In this document: in pieces, positions 7,623-15,708 of the stretch
Layout of the letters: every line of letters begins with the position of its first letter
How positions within the stretch are numbered: position 1 is the first letter of the stretch
NCBI GenBank assembly: GCA_003994795.1
Contig: AP018269.1
Location: forward strand, 682,001 to 746,000
Direction: 5' to 3'
DNA from: Cylindrospermum sp. NIES-4074
GTDB taxonomy: Bacteria > Cyanobacteriota > Cyanobacteriia > Cyanobacteriales > Nostocaceae
Length of the DNA: 64,000 bases
Position numbers and translations under genes: made by a program
The notes under the pieces: model-generated
Told to the model about the DNA's origin: nothing
The model's input: the letters and a program-made list of their open reading frames with translations, nothing else
The model's database searches: none

Positions 7623-9983
7623 TTAGGGGTTAGATTTTAATTTATAATTTTTTATTTCTTCAATGGGTAATAGTAATGTGTCTTCTATATATTGTCGTAC
7701 TTCACGGCTGACATAACAATCACTATTCAGGCAATCTATCAATAACTTATTGGCATCGTAATACTGCTGAAGCACTTTTTTCTGCTGTTGGGTGAATTGC
7801 CAATCATGACCAATATTACGATATTTAATCATGGCATCTCTTAATTGCCCTCTCCAAATTTGAGAGTTAGCTTCCCACCATTGCTTAAATTTTTGCTCAT
7901 CTTCTCTGTCTGGTAGTTCATCCTTAAGCTGTTTTAGTACCTTCTTGAATTCTGGGTCGAGGTCGAGGTCTCGGTTGAGTTTGAGGTCGAGGAAGGGGGA
8001 GAGTTCGAGGGAGCGGGAGAAGGAGAGAGATAATTCGAGAGATTGGTCGAGTTCGAGGGAGCGGGAGAGTCTGAGGGAGGAGGTAAGGGAGCGGTCTAAG
8101 GAGTGGTCGAGGAAATAGTCGAGGGAGTAGCTGAGGAGGCCGTCGAGGAAATGTTTGAGGGAGTGGCCGAGGGAGATGTCGAAGTAAAAAGCCCTAACTG
8201 CGGTTAGTTTGTAGGGAACCTTAACGGAAAGAGATTTCTGTTTTACCCACATTAAAAACTGCTGCAATTTCTCATCAGCAGCTATGAGTGCATCAACCTT
8301 TTCTTTCATCAACAATAACAAACGATCTGCACTAGGCGACATCCCAACTGATAATAAAAATACTTCCCTCCAGCGTTTCTCAGTGAGGTGGCTAACTAGA
8401 CTTTGCAACGCTTCCTCAGATGACTGTTTCACCACAACAAATTCTCTAGCTGTGAAATATTCATGAAATGTCAGATGAGAAAATGAGTAAATCCCTTTTG
8501 CCCTTTCTACTAATAAACCATGTTGTGCCTCAATTGATTTCAAAACTTTTTCACTGTCTAGTTCTAATGCCTTATCATCAGTATTGGCATCAGGTAAATT
8601 CCGAATATATTTTGTAATATATTGTTCTGCTATTTTCTGTTTGAAGAAATAATCACTTTGCTCAAAGGTAGTTAAGGCAATTCTACTGAGTAAGTCTTCC
8701 TTGCGTTGTACTGAAAGCTTTCCATAAATCTGTTCGCGTTGAATTCCGCGCTTTGCATCCCATTTTTTCAGTAATGCATCTAGCCCTTCTTTATATAACT
8801 CAGAACGATTTGCTGGAAAATCGCCTGATTCTTCAAATGCTAAACATAGCAAAGTCAAAAGTAACGGACTTGATGCAAGTTCTTTGATGGGCTGATTGTC
8901 TTCGAGGCGTTTAATAAAAGTCTCTGGTTTTACAGCTTTATGCTTAAACCAGTTATTTGCAAAAGTGGCAATTTGTTCATCATCAAAATCATCAATTTCT
9001 ACTTCTGTAAATTTCTCAAAAGTATATTCTTTCGCGGCAATACGGCAGGTAATAACAAAATGGTTTTCATTAAAAATCTTAGAGAAATCCTCAATGTCTT
9101 TTAATACACGTTTGCTATCTTCTTCTCTGACTTCATCTAAGCCATCTAGTAAAACTAACGCCTTTCCGTGAGTTATCACATCTTGGATAAATGTAATAAA
9201 TTGCGTTTCTAAAATACCGCCTTTTGCAGAAACGCGATTTATTGCATTTTCACTGATATATTTCAGTAATTTTGGTTGGTTTGCAGCTTCAGCAAAGTCT
9301 TTAAGAGTGACAAAAATCGGTACACGTTCAGATTGAAACCTACCCCCAATACACTGCATCGCTAAATGCTTCAGAAATGTGGTTTTACCTGCTCCTGGCT
9401 TACCCAAAATCATCAGCTTGGGATATTTCTTAACTGCATCCAGTCCTGGTACTCGCTTTTTATTTATTTTTCCTAGTCCAAAGCGGTCAAAATCCTCACT
9501 TGTACACTGTTGCAATAACTCATCAATTCCTAACCGCTGTCTTCCAGTGATTGTTTCCAGAATATTGACGTTAGTGTAGATGTCATTCAACCCGATGGGC
9601 TGAGTCAGATCTAGCACCCGCATTGTGCCGCAACGTTCTTGGATGGTGGGTTTTATCTTTTCGCGCACCTCTTTTACAAGTGCAGCAATATCTTTTTTGG
9701 TATCTGCGGAAATTGGAGAAGGATTAGATTTCTGATAATCATCAACCAAGAAATCGTGCAGTTTACGGAATTTACCCGGCCCTTTACCACTAATGCTGAA
9801 CTTCCGATAAACACCAGTCATGCGAGTGCGAAAAGCATTAGGAGTGATATGAAGCACTTCTGCAAGTTCTATTTCGTCTTCATTATTCTGGCTAAACCGT
9901 TCGACAAAAGCCTCCTCCTGTTCCGGAGAAAGCTCATATTTACGAGCCATCTGAGTTAAAAAGTCACGCGGTAGCCGTTGCAT
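7623..9983 (-). CDS. NACHT-domain NTPase (bacterial NLR-like, candidate antiphage sensor)
   Basis: 786 residues. Residues 1-85 form a small helix-turn-helix-like head (LAEVLHITPNAFRTRMTGVYRKF). The NACHT core has Walker A GKPGAGKTT (194-202), Walker B ALVLLDGLDE (275-284) and a sensor ITCR (311-314). A winged-helix/helical part follows (ELASSPLLLTLLCLAFEE, YSFSHLTFHEYFTA). Residues about 602-676 are a Ser-Leu-Asp/Glu low-complexity repeat. The last 110 residues (QKFKQWWEANSQIWRGQL ... EVRQYIEDTLLLP) match the C-terminal helical domain common in cyanobacterial NACHT proteins. Several bacterial NACHT proteins are proven antiphage factors; that role here is inference. It faces a 60-residue membrane protein across a 153-base spacer with paired sites. 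Confidence 0.88.
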   Translation of the reverse strand: MQRLPRDFLTQMARKYELSPEQEEAFVERFSQNNEDEIELAEVLHITPNAFRTRMTGVYRKFSISGKGPGKFRKLHDFLVDDYQKSNPSPISADTKKDIAALVKEVREKIKPTIQERCGTMRVLDLTQPIGLNDIYTNVNILETITGRQRLGIDELLQQCTSEDFDRFGLGKINKKRVPGLDAVKKYPKLMILGKPGAGKTTFLKHLAMQCIGGRFQSERVPIFVTLKDFAEAANQPKLLKYISENAINRVSAKGGILETQFITFIQDVITHGKALVLLDGLDEVREEDSKRVLKDIEDFSKIFNENHFVITCRIAAKEYTFEKFTEVEIDDFDDEQIATFANNWFKHKAVKPETFIKRLEDNQPIKELASSPLLLTLLCLAFEESGDFPANRSELYKEGLDALLKKWDAKRGIQREQIYGKLSVQRKEDLLSRIALTTFEQSDYFFKQKIAEQYITKYIRNLPDANTDDKALELDSEKVLKSIEAQHGLLVERAKGIYSFSHLTFHEYFTAREFVVVKQSSEEALQSLVSHLTEKRWREVFLLSVGMSPSADRLLLLMKEKVDALIAADEKLQQFLMWVKQKSLSVKVPYKLTAVRAFYFDISLGHSLKHFLDGLLSYSLDYFLDHSLDRSLTSSLRLSRSLELDQSLELSLSFSRSLELSPFLDLKLNRDLDLDPEFKKVLKQLKDELPDREDEQKFKQWWEANSQIWRGQLRDAMIKYRNIGHDWQFTQQQKKVLQQYYDANKLLIDCLNSDCYVSREVRQYIEDTLLLPIEEIKNYKLKSNP
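7956..8180 (-). repeat. Low-complexity Ser-Leu repeat inside the NACHT gene
   Basis: About 225 bases, almost purely purine on the plus strand, built from GAGG(G/T)(A/C)G-like units. Read on the minus strand it gives SLD/SLE/SLR-type steps (HSLDRSLTSSLRLSRSLELD). The length is in frame. Such tracts tend to expand and contract, so residue number probably varies between strains. Confidence 0.8.
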
Positions 9984-10032
9984 TAGCTAATCTCTTAATC
10001 TCTTGAAACCCAGTCTAACTAAAGATTAGAGA

Positions 10033-10063
10033 TATGTCAGCCTTTGTTAGGCTATGTCAGCCT
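10033..10063. promoter_or_regulatory. Paired TATGTCAGCCT sites between the divergent NACHT and small membrane gene
   Basis: TATGTCAGCCT occurs at 10033-10043 and again at 10053-10063, exactly 20 bases apart, with an intervening inverted AGGC. The pair lies in the 153-base spacer, 50 bases upstream of the NACHT start and 74 bases upstream of the small membrane gene. The spacing of about two helical turns fits an operator bound by a dimer or two protomers on one DNA face. Functional meaning is inferred. Confidence 0.4.
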
Positions 10064-10136
10064 AAGTATGAGTGATATCTCTCAAACACAGTTGAGATAG
10101 TGGATTTATTGAATCAACTGATTTAGGAAACGGTCA

Positions 10137-10319
10137 ATGTTATCTAAAAAATTTCCTTCTAGAGATGAAGTGCTGGCTGCTGTTACGCTGATTATGGTGA
10201 TTGGTTCTTTAACTCTCGCTGTAATCGATGAGAAGAGTCGCTCTCAATTTATAGATTTAACAAAATTTGCTGTCGGTACTTATATTGGTCTCTTAATACC
10301 CCGTTCAAAGGGCAATTAG
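10137..10319 (+). CDS. Small single-span membrane protein divergent from NACHT
   Basis: 60 residues from an ATG at 10137 with an AGGA Shine-Dalgarno 8-11 bases upstream. A short basic head (MLSKKFPSRDE) precedes one strongly hydrophobic segment (VLAAVTLIMVIGSLTLAVI), a charged loop (DEKSRSQFIDL) and a second, weaker amphipathic or hydrophobic segment (KFAVGTYIGLLIP) before the tail RSKGN. I do not recognise a named family. Size and layout resemble holin-like or small toxin-effector membrane proteins. Together with the facing NACHT gene this could be a paired effector, but that is speculation. The ribosome site and composition make it a credible gene. Confidence 0.6.
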   Translation: MLSKKFPSRDEVLAAVTLIMVIGSLTLAVIDEKSRSQFIDLTKFAVGTYIGLLIPRSKGN

Positions 10320-10328
10320 AGCGAAAAT

Positions 10329-10345
10329 GGTGGGCAATACCCACC
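10329..10345. repeat. GGTGGG/CCCACC hairpin repeat
   Basis: GGTGGGCAATACCCACC is a perfect 6-bp stem with a 5-base loop, followed by CTACAATTTTTC. The module is a common dispersed repeat in cyanobacterial intergenic regions. Sitting 10 bases after the stop of the small membrane gene, it may also act as its terminator. Confidence 0.55.
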
Positions 10346-10483
10346 CTACAATTTTTCTGCTCCAATTAGGCAACGGTTGATTTTTTATAGTTCTCTCAAA
10401 AGATGGGAAAAAAGCGATCGCCTTAGTAACCCACAAAAATACTAAATTTATTGTATTTTTGGTCACTAAGACGATTATCAAAA

Positions 10484-11488
10484 TTATCTAGCAAACCGAT
10501 TAATTAATTCTTCCCGCGATAAATTCACTAGTAAGGGGGTAAACTCTTCTGGTGGTAGCGCTAATAACGGTTCAATGATTGCTTGAAGCTCGTTATCTAA
10601 TGCACCAAAACGAACTCGGAGTAAATTTTCTACAAGTTGTCTTTGTCCTTCCTGTCTACCTTCCTGTCTACCTTCCTGTCTACCTTCCTGTCTACCTTCC
10701 TGTCTACCTTCTTCTCTACCTTCTTGTCTACCTTCCTGTCTACCTTCTTGTCTACCTTCCTGTCTACCTTCTTCTCTACCTTCCTGTTTGGCTTGTTCCC
10801 GGTCTTGTTGATAATATGGTGTAAGTCGCATAATTAGTACCTTGTCATCTGCTTCTGGGGTTTGAGAGATTACCAAGCTTTTCTGCAAGTTATACAGTAA
10901 TTCTATCGTTGCTTGTCGAAATGGGTGATTTGATGGTAACGTTTCTAATTCATCAATTGCCTGTTTTTGGACTGTGCCTCTACCGAGAATTCTTAACCAC
11001 AGGGTTTCCTGAATGCGTGGTAGTTGATGGATAGCTACGATCGCAGTCCGTAAATACTCAGCTAAAAAGTGTACACCTGGCAACCAATCGGCTTTTTGAG
11101 TTGCACCAAATCCCAATAATAGGGCTGTGGATGCTGTGGGGGTGAGAATCCATAGTTTGGGATTTTCTAATTCTTGAATGGGGTTTTTATTGCGATTGGC
11201 TTCCCTTTGTAATTCACCTCGAACTTCTAACAATTTTAAGAGACAGTCTAATATTTCTTCCTTAGATGCTGGGTTACGGTATGGTTCAAAGATAGCAGCA
11301 CTCTCCGCAAATCTGCCTAATAAACCCAGTGTTTGCAAATTAGAGTTTTGTTGCATTGAGGGAGAAAATAAAACATCTATTTCTCGCACCTCTCCCGCAA
11401 CACGACTGGGGGCTTCTACTTTCCCATAAGATTTTAGTAACTCTTCCAGATAATCCTTTGCGAATTGATCATGAATAAATCTAGTCAT
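10484..11488 (-). CDS. Rpn-type PD-(D/E)XK nuclease-family protein with DUF4351
   Basis: 334 residues. The N-terminus (MTRFIHDQFAKDYLEELL ... GEVREIDVLFSP) is the cyanobacterial Rpn-like nuclease fold, with the E-x-E/D-x-D type active-site strand in EVREIDVLF. The middle is helical. From about residue 233 a run of EGRQEG/EGREEG repeats forms a charged helix. The C-terminal 50 residues (LLRVRFGALDNELQAIIEPL ... LSREELINRF) are a DUF4351 domain. Related Rpn proteins promote RecA-independent recombination and show DNA endonuclease activity; cyanobacteria carry many divergent copies of unknown role. The 12-bp repeat may tune length. It sits alone, just downstream of the NACHT/small-membrane locus. 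Confidence 0.8.
   Translation of the reverse strand: MTRFIHDQFAKDYLEELLKSYGKVEAPSRVAGEVREIDVLFSPSMQQNSNLQTLGLLGRFAESAAIFEPYRNPASKEEILDCLLKLLEVRGELQREANRNKNPIQELENPKLWILTPTASTALLLGFGATQKADWLPGVHFLAEYLRTAIVAIHQLPRIQETLWLRILGRGTVQKQAIDELETLPSNHPFRQATIELLYNLQKSLVISQTPEADDKVLIMRLTPYYQQDREQAKQEGREEGRQEGRQEGRQEGRQEGREEGRQEGRQEGRQEGRQEGRQEGQRQLVENLLRVRFGALDNELQAIIEPLLALPPEEFTPLLVNLSREELINRFAR
10646..10789 (-). repeat. 12-bp tandem repeat (EGRQ-coding) in the Rpn gene
   Basis: Twelve near-perfect copies of a 12-base unit (plus strand CCTTCCTGTCTA, with TTCTTCTCTA and TTCTTGTCTA variants), 144 bases in all. It encodes EGRQ/EGRE tetrads. The unit is a multiple of three, so copy-number change keeps the frame. 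Confidence 0.9.
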
Positions 11489-11885
11489 TCAGTTTGATTG
11501 ATGGCGAAGATGGGCAGGCTGTGGATTTCGTTAAGTATTATTTTAGCGATCGCCTGCAAAGTTATATCCTCAGGGAACTGCAAACACCGCCAGTACTGCT
11601 TTTTTCTGTGGTTCTTCATCCCCAAAATGGCAAAAAAGCCTTTGCCTTTTCCCTTCCTACAGCGATCAAACCCTAAAACTTAACCCTCTTCCCCTACTCC
11701 CGGTTTTTTCTCTGAAGTCGGCAAAAATCCTTTACCCAACATCAAAAATCAACCCATTCTGTTGTTAATTTATGTAAAATTGATGTATTCAAGACTAGAA
11801 ACCTGATATCTAGATCGCTAAACTAACAAAAGAAGTGCATCTGTACTGCTAATTATTAAAATGTAGAAGCGGCGCTATAGCCTCG
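11489..11885. other. Intergenic stretch upstream of sbcC
   Basis: 397 bases. It holds the divergent upstream regions of the Rpn gene and sbcC. A TTG-initiated frame at 11494-11676 contains a peptide-like VDFVKYYFSDRLQSYILREL built around a HIP1 site, but lacks a credible start or a recognised family. No terminator seen. Confidence 0.45.
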
Positions 11886-14800
11886 ATGATCCCAGTACAA
11901 CTTATCCTCAAAAACTTCCTCAGTTACCGTGACGCAACTTTAGATTTTAGCGGTTTGCACACGGCCTGTATTTGTGGTTCTAATGGTGCGGGTAAATCTT
12001 CCCTGCTGGAAGCAATTACTTGGGCTGTTTGGGGTGAAAGCCGCGCCACTACTGAAGATGATGTTATTTATTCTGGCGCTAAAGAAGTCCGGGTTGATTT
12101 CACTTTCCACAGTAATCAGCAAAAATATCGGGTGATTCGTACCCGTCTCCGGGGCGGATCTGGCGTTTTGGAATTTCAAATAGAAACGCCTACTGGCTTT
12201 CGCGCCCTAACTGGTAAAGGGGTGAGAGCAACGCAGGATGTGATTGTACAACATCTGAAGCTAGATTACGATACTTTTATTAATTCTGCCTACTTGCGCC
12301 AAGGTCGGGCTGATGAATTCATGCTGAAGCGGCCGACTGAACGCAAAGAAATTTTAGCGGAGTTGTTGAAGCTTAATCAATATGATGATTTGGAAGAACG
12401 GGCTAAAGATAGTTCTAAACAGTACAAATTTAAGGCGGAAGAGTTAGAGCGTTCTTTAGAAGCGATTAAAATTCAGCTACAACAACGGGAAACAACAGAG
12501 GCGCAACGAACGGAGTTAGAAGCTGAACTTAATAATTTACAACAGGTGCAAGCTTTTGACAATATTCAATTACAAAGTTTGCAAGTTGTGCAACACCAGC
12601 GGCAAAATTGGGAACAACAACTGAGTTTTGTGCGGCAGCAATTCCAGAATCTTACCCAAGATGGCGATCGCCTCCAACAAGAACAGTTAGCAATCAAAAC
12701 TCAGCTAGCAGATTTAGAAGCAATTCTCAATCAAGAAGCTGAAATCATTTCCGGCTATACCGAATACCAAAGTCTGCAATCTCAAGAAGAAGCCTTTGCT
12801 GCTAAATTTGAACAACATACCCGCGCCACAGGGTTACGTCAACAAAAGCAACAACAGCTCACTAAACAAATTCACGAAATTGAGCGCCAACTCCAACAGG
12901 CTCAAGCTCAATTAGAAGCTTTGCAGCAACAAGAGCGAGAAATTCAGCAAACTCTCACCAAATCTGGGGATGTGGATGCAGCTTTGGCACAATTAACCGC
13001 AGCGCGTCATCATGTAGCGCATTTGGATCAATTGCAAATGCAAGTGTCTCCTTTATTGCAACAAAGGATAACTTTGCAAAGTCAACTCGATCGCACCCAA
13101 GCTGGTTTAGTCGCACGACTGGAACAACTGCAAGCCACAGAAAACCAACTGCAACGCCAACATCGCCGTCAACCCCAACTGCAACAAGCGGTGATGGATG
13201 TGGGAATGCAGATTGAAGAATTGGAGAAAAAGCGGGTTTATCTGCAAAGAGTCCAGGAAAAAGGCCAGGAACGGCGACATTTTATCGAACGTCTGCAAGC
13301 ACACCAACGAGATTATGAAAGACTGCTGGGAGAATTAGAGCAAAAATTGCAAATGCTCCAAAATCCTGATGCACTGTGTCCATTGTGCGAACGTCCTTTA
13401 GATGAACACCACTGGAGCCGAGTGGTGGAAAAAACCCAACTTGAATATCAGGATACTCAAGGACAATTTTGGGTAGTTCGGGAACAAATGGCGGTTTCAG
13501 ATAGAGAAATTCAGGTACTCAGGCAGGAATACCGGGATATATCGCAACAATTAGCGGCTTATGATACTTTACGGGAACAACGAGGACAATTAGCTGCCCA
13601 GTTGGAAGCGACAACGGATGTTCAGCAACAGCTGCAACAAATTGCTGGGGAAAGAGATCATTTAGAGCGATCGCTTCAAGCTGGTGATTATGCCCCTGAT
13701 AAACAAGCGGAACTGCGGCAGATAGAGCAATATCTGCAACAACTCAATTACAATGAACAAGACCACGCCCTTGCCCGGAGTGAAGTTGAGCGCTGGCGGT
13801 GGGCAGAAATTAAGCTTCAGCAAATTAAAGATGCGACAAAGCGTCAATCCCAACTGGCAGCCCGTAAACCGGAACTCCAAGCCAATATTGCTCAATTACA
13901 AATCAGAATTCAGCAAGAGCAAACTGACTCTGATTGTGCTAGAGAAATAGCCGCCCTAGAACAGCAAATTACCGAAATTGGCTATAGTTCTGAGCAGCAC
14001 AATTATCTTCGCCAAGCTGTACGTGAGCATCAATCCTGGCAGTTCCGTTATCAACAAATGTTGTCTGCCCAACAGCAGTATCCCCAACTTCAGGAGCGAT
14101 TGCAAGATTTAGCCGCTTCCCAAAGTGCCAGATTAGCAGAAAGGCAACAACTCGCCACCCAAATCGAAAGTATTAACCAGCAACTTGCCCAAACAGCCAA
14201 CCCATCTGCCCAAATTCAAGCTTTAGAGCAGCAATTAGCAAACCGTAGACGGCAACTGGATGAGAAAATCTCCCAATTGGGGCGTTTGGAACAATTAGCT
14301 CACCAATTGGCAACCCAGCAAATTCAGTATGAAGAACAGCAGCAGCAATTGCAAGCTTGTAAGCAGCAATATCGAGTTTATCAGGAATTAACGCAAGCTT
14401 TTGGTAAAAATGGCATCCAAGCACTGATGATTGAAAATGTGCTGCCACAACTGGAAGCGGAGACAAATCAACTACTTTCGCGGTTGAGTGGTAATCAGTT
14501 GCACGTACAATTTGTTACGCAAAGAGCAGGGCGGGGTGGTAAGTCAAGCAAGAAGAATGCCAAGTTGATAGATACTTTGGATATTTTGATTGCTGACACT
14601 AGAGGAACGCGAGCTTATGAAACTTACTCTGGTGGGGAAGCGTTTAGAATTAACTTTGCCATTCGTTTAGCTTTGGCGAAATTACTGGCGCAGCGGGCGG
14701 GGGCGGCGTTGCAACTGTTGATTGTGGATGAAGGGTTCGGGACACAAGATGCGGAAGGATGCGATCGCTTGATTGCGGCGATAAATGCGATCGCAGCTGA

Positions 14801-14912
14801 TTTCGCCTGTATCCTCACTGTAACCCATATGCCCCATCTCAAGGAAGCTTTCCAGGCTCGAATTGAAGTCAATAAAACCCAGCAAGGTTCGCAATTGCAT
14901 TTGTTAATTTAA
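11886..14912 (+). CDS. sbcC: SbcC exonuclease subunit (SMC-like ATPase)
   Basis: 1008 residues. The N-terminal half-ATPase has Walker A GSNGAGKSS (31-39) and the Q-loop region AYLRQGRADEFM. A long coiled coil rich in Gln and Glu is interrupted by the zinc-hook CPLC (498-501). The returning coil leads to the ABC signature YSGGEAFRINFAIRLAL (SGGE near 915) and Walker B LLIVDEGFGTQD (Asp948, Glu949). This is the Rad50-like subunit that, with the nuclease SbcD, opens hairpins and trims blocked DNA ends. sbcD is not adjacent, as is usual in cyanobacteria. Length is normal for the family. Start: ATG at 11886; no strong Shine-Dalgarno. Confidence 0.93.
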   Translation: MIPVQLILKNFLSYRDATLDFSGLHTACICGSNGAGKSSLLEAITWAVWGESRATTEDDVIYSGAKEVRVDFTFHSNQQKYRVIRTRLRGGSGVLEFQIETPTGFRALTGKGVRATQDVIVQHLKLDYDTFINSAYLRQGRADEFMLKRPTERKEILAELLKLNQYDDLEERAKDSSKQYKFKAEELERSLEAIKIQLQQRETTEAQRTELEAELNNLQQVQAFDNIQLQSLQVVQHQRQNWEQQLSFVRQQFQNLTQDGDRLQQEQLAIKTQLADLEAILNQEAEIISGYTEYQSLQSQEEAFAAKFEQHTRATGLRQQKQQQLTKQIHEIERQLQQAQAQLEALQQQEREIQQTLTKSGDVDAALAQLTAARHHVAHLDQLQMQVSPLLQQRITLQSQLDRTQAGLVARLEQLQATENQLQRQHRRQPQLQQAVMDVGMQIEELEKKRVYLQRVQEKGQERRHFIERLQAHQRDYERLLGELEQKLQMLQNPDALCPLCERPLDEHHWSRVVEKTQLEYQDTQGQFWVVREQMAVSDREIQVLRQEYRDISQQLAAYDTLREQRGQLAAQLEATTDVQQQLQQIAGERDHLERSLQAGDYAPDKQAELRQIEQYLQQLNYNEQDHALARSEVERWRWAEIKLQQIKDATKRQSQLAARKPELQANIAQLQIRIQQEQTDSDCAREIAALEQQITEIGYSSEQHNYLRQAVREHQSWQFRYQQMLSAQQQYPQLQERLQDLAASQSARLAERQQLATQIESINQQLAQTANPSAQIQALEQQLANRRRQLDEKISQLGRLEQLAHQLATQQIQYEEQQQQLQACKQQYRVYQELTQAFGKNGIQALMIENVLPQLEAETNQLLSRLSGNQLHVQFVTQRAGRGGKSSKKNAKLIDTLDILIADTRGTRAYETYSGGEAFRINFAIRLALAKLLAQRAGAALQLLIVDEGFGTQDAEGCDRLIAAINAIAADFACILTVTHMPHLKEAFQARIEVNKTQQGSQLHLLI

Positions 14913-15708
14913 CAAAATTGTCGAACTCCCCTGAGTTTATTACTTTATTTAAGTATAAATACTCTGATGGCAACTTATCCGCCCTCAATACTTTAGTTTA
15001 TTTTTTTCTCCTGTTAAGATTTATTACGTGTTAAGATTTACAGGGACTTATACAATTAGCTGTAACAGTCCATCAAAACAGTAGTGATGATATTGAATTG
15101 CTTTTCAAAGATCATCACTAAAATATAGAAAAGTGTGGAGTCCTCTCACCACAACGCTATTTATTTTTGCAACTTGGGTTTAAGCGCCCTAATTATCTGT
15201 TGCAGTAGTGACTTCTGCCCGTACAAATACTCAGAAAAAATTGACTAGTGATCAAAGTCGCTCAATGACCGCTTTTGGCAAAATCTATCTTTAGATTAGT
15301 TGCTAAATCTGCTGTTAGATACTTTCATCTTGACAGAGTTCCAGTGAGGAACTTACTTTTATGTGAGGTGCTGAGTCTCAACTTTTTAAGGCTCAATAAT
15401 TTGTCGCCCAGATTACATAATTTTAAATTACTAAAACATTTAATAATTAAATATATTTGTTATTGATAATTTATATTTATGAATAAAAATGCAGATATCG
15501 ACAATTTAATATTTATAAAAGAATTCAGGATAAAATCATAAAATTTAACATACAAGGACAAAATTTTTCTAGAATCATATAGCATGTAAAAAATTACCAA
15601 TACTCAAACAGTATCCTATTCTTTTAAAACGATATAGTAATCAACTATGAATATCAAAAAGTTTGTAAAAACAGAAATCATCAACTATCTAGTACAGCAT
15701 AGACAATC
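14913..15708. other. Long AT-rich intergenic stretch before the GGDEF-EAL gene
   Basis: 796 bases, strongly AT-rich from about 15380 onward, with only short chance frames (one of 63 codons at 15275-15466). No tRNA-like or hairpin-plus-T-run structure was found. It is probably the promoter and leader region of the GGDEF-EAL gene. A small RNA cannot be excluded by eye. Confidence 0.4.

Noticed and set aside
10579-10837. Two plus-strand frames rich in Leu, Pro, Tyr, Phe, Ser and Thr
   Set aside because: They are antisense translations of the 12-bp repeat in the Rpn gene.
11494-11676. Plus-strand frame with VDFVKYYFSDRLQSYILREL
   Set aside because: It starts at a TTG with no Shine-Dalgarno and has no recognised family; it may be a relic, but there is not enough support for a gene call.
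14913-15708. Small RNA gene in the long AT-rich gap
   Set aside because: No tRNA-like fold, conserved RNA motif or hairpin followed by a T-run could be found by eye.
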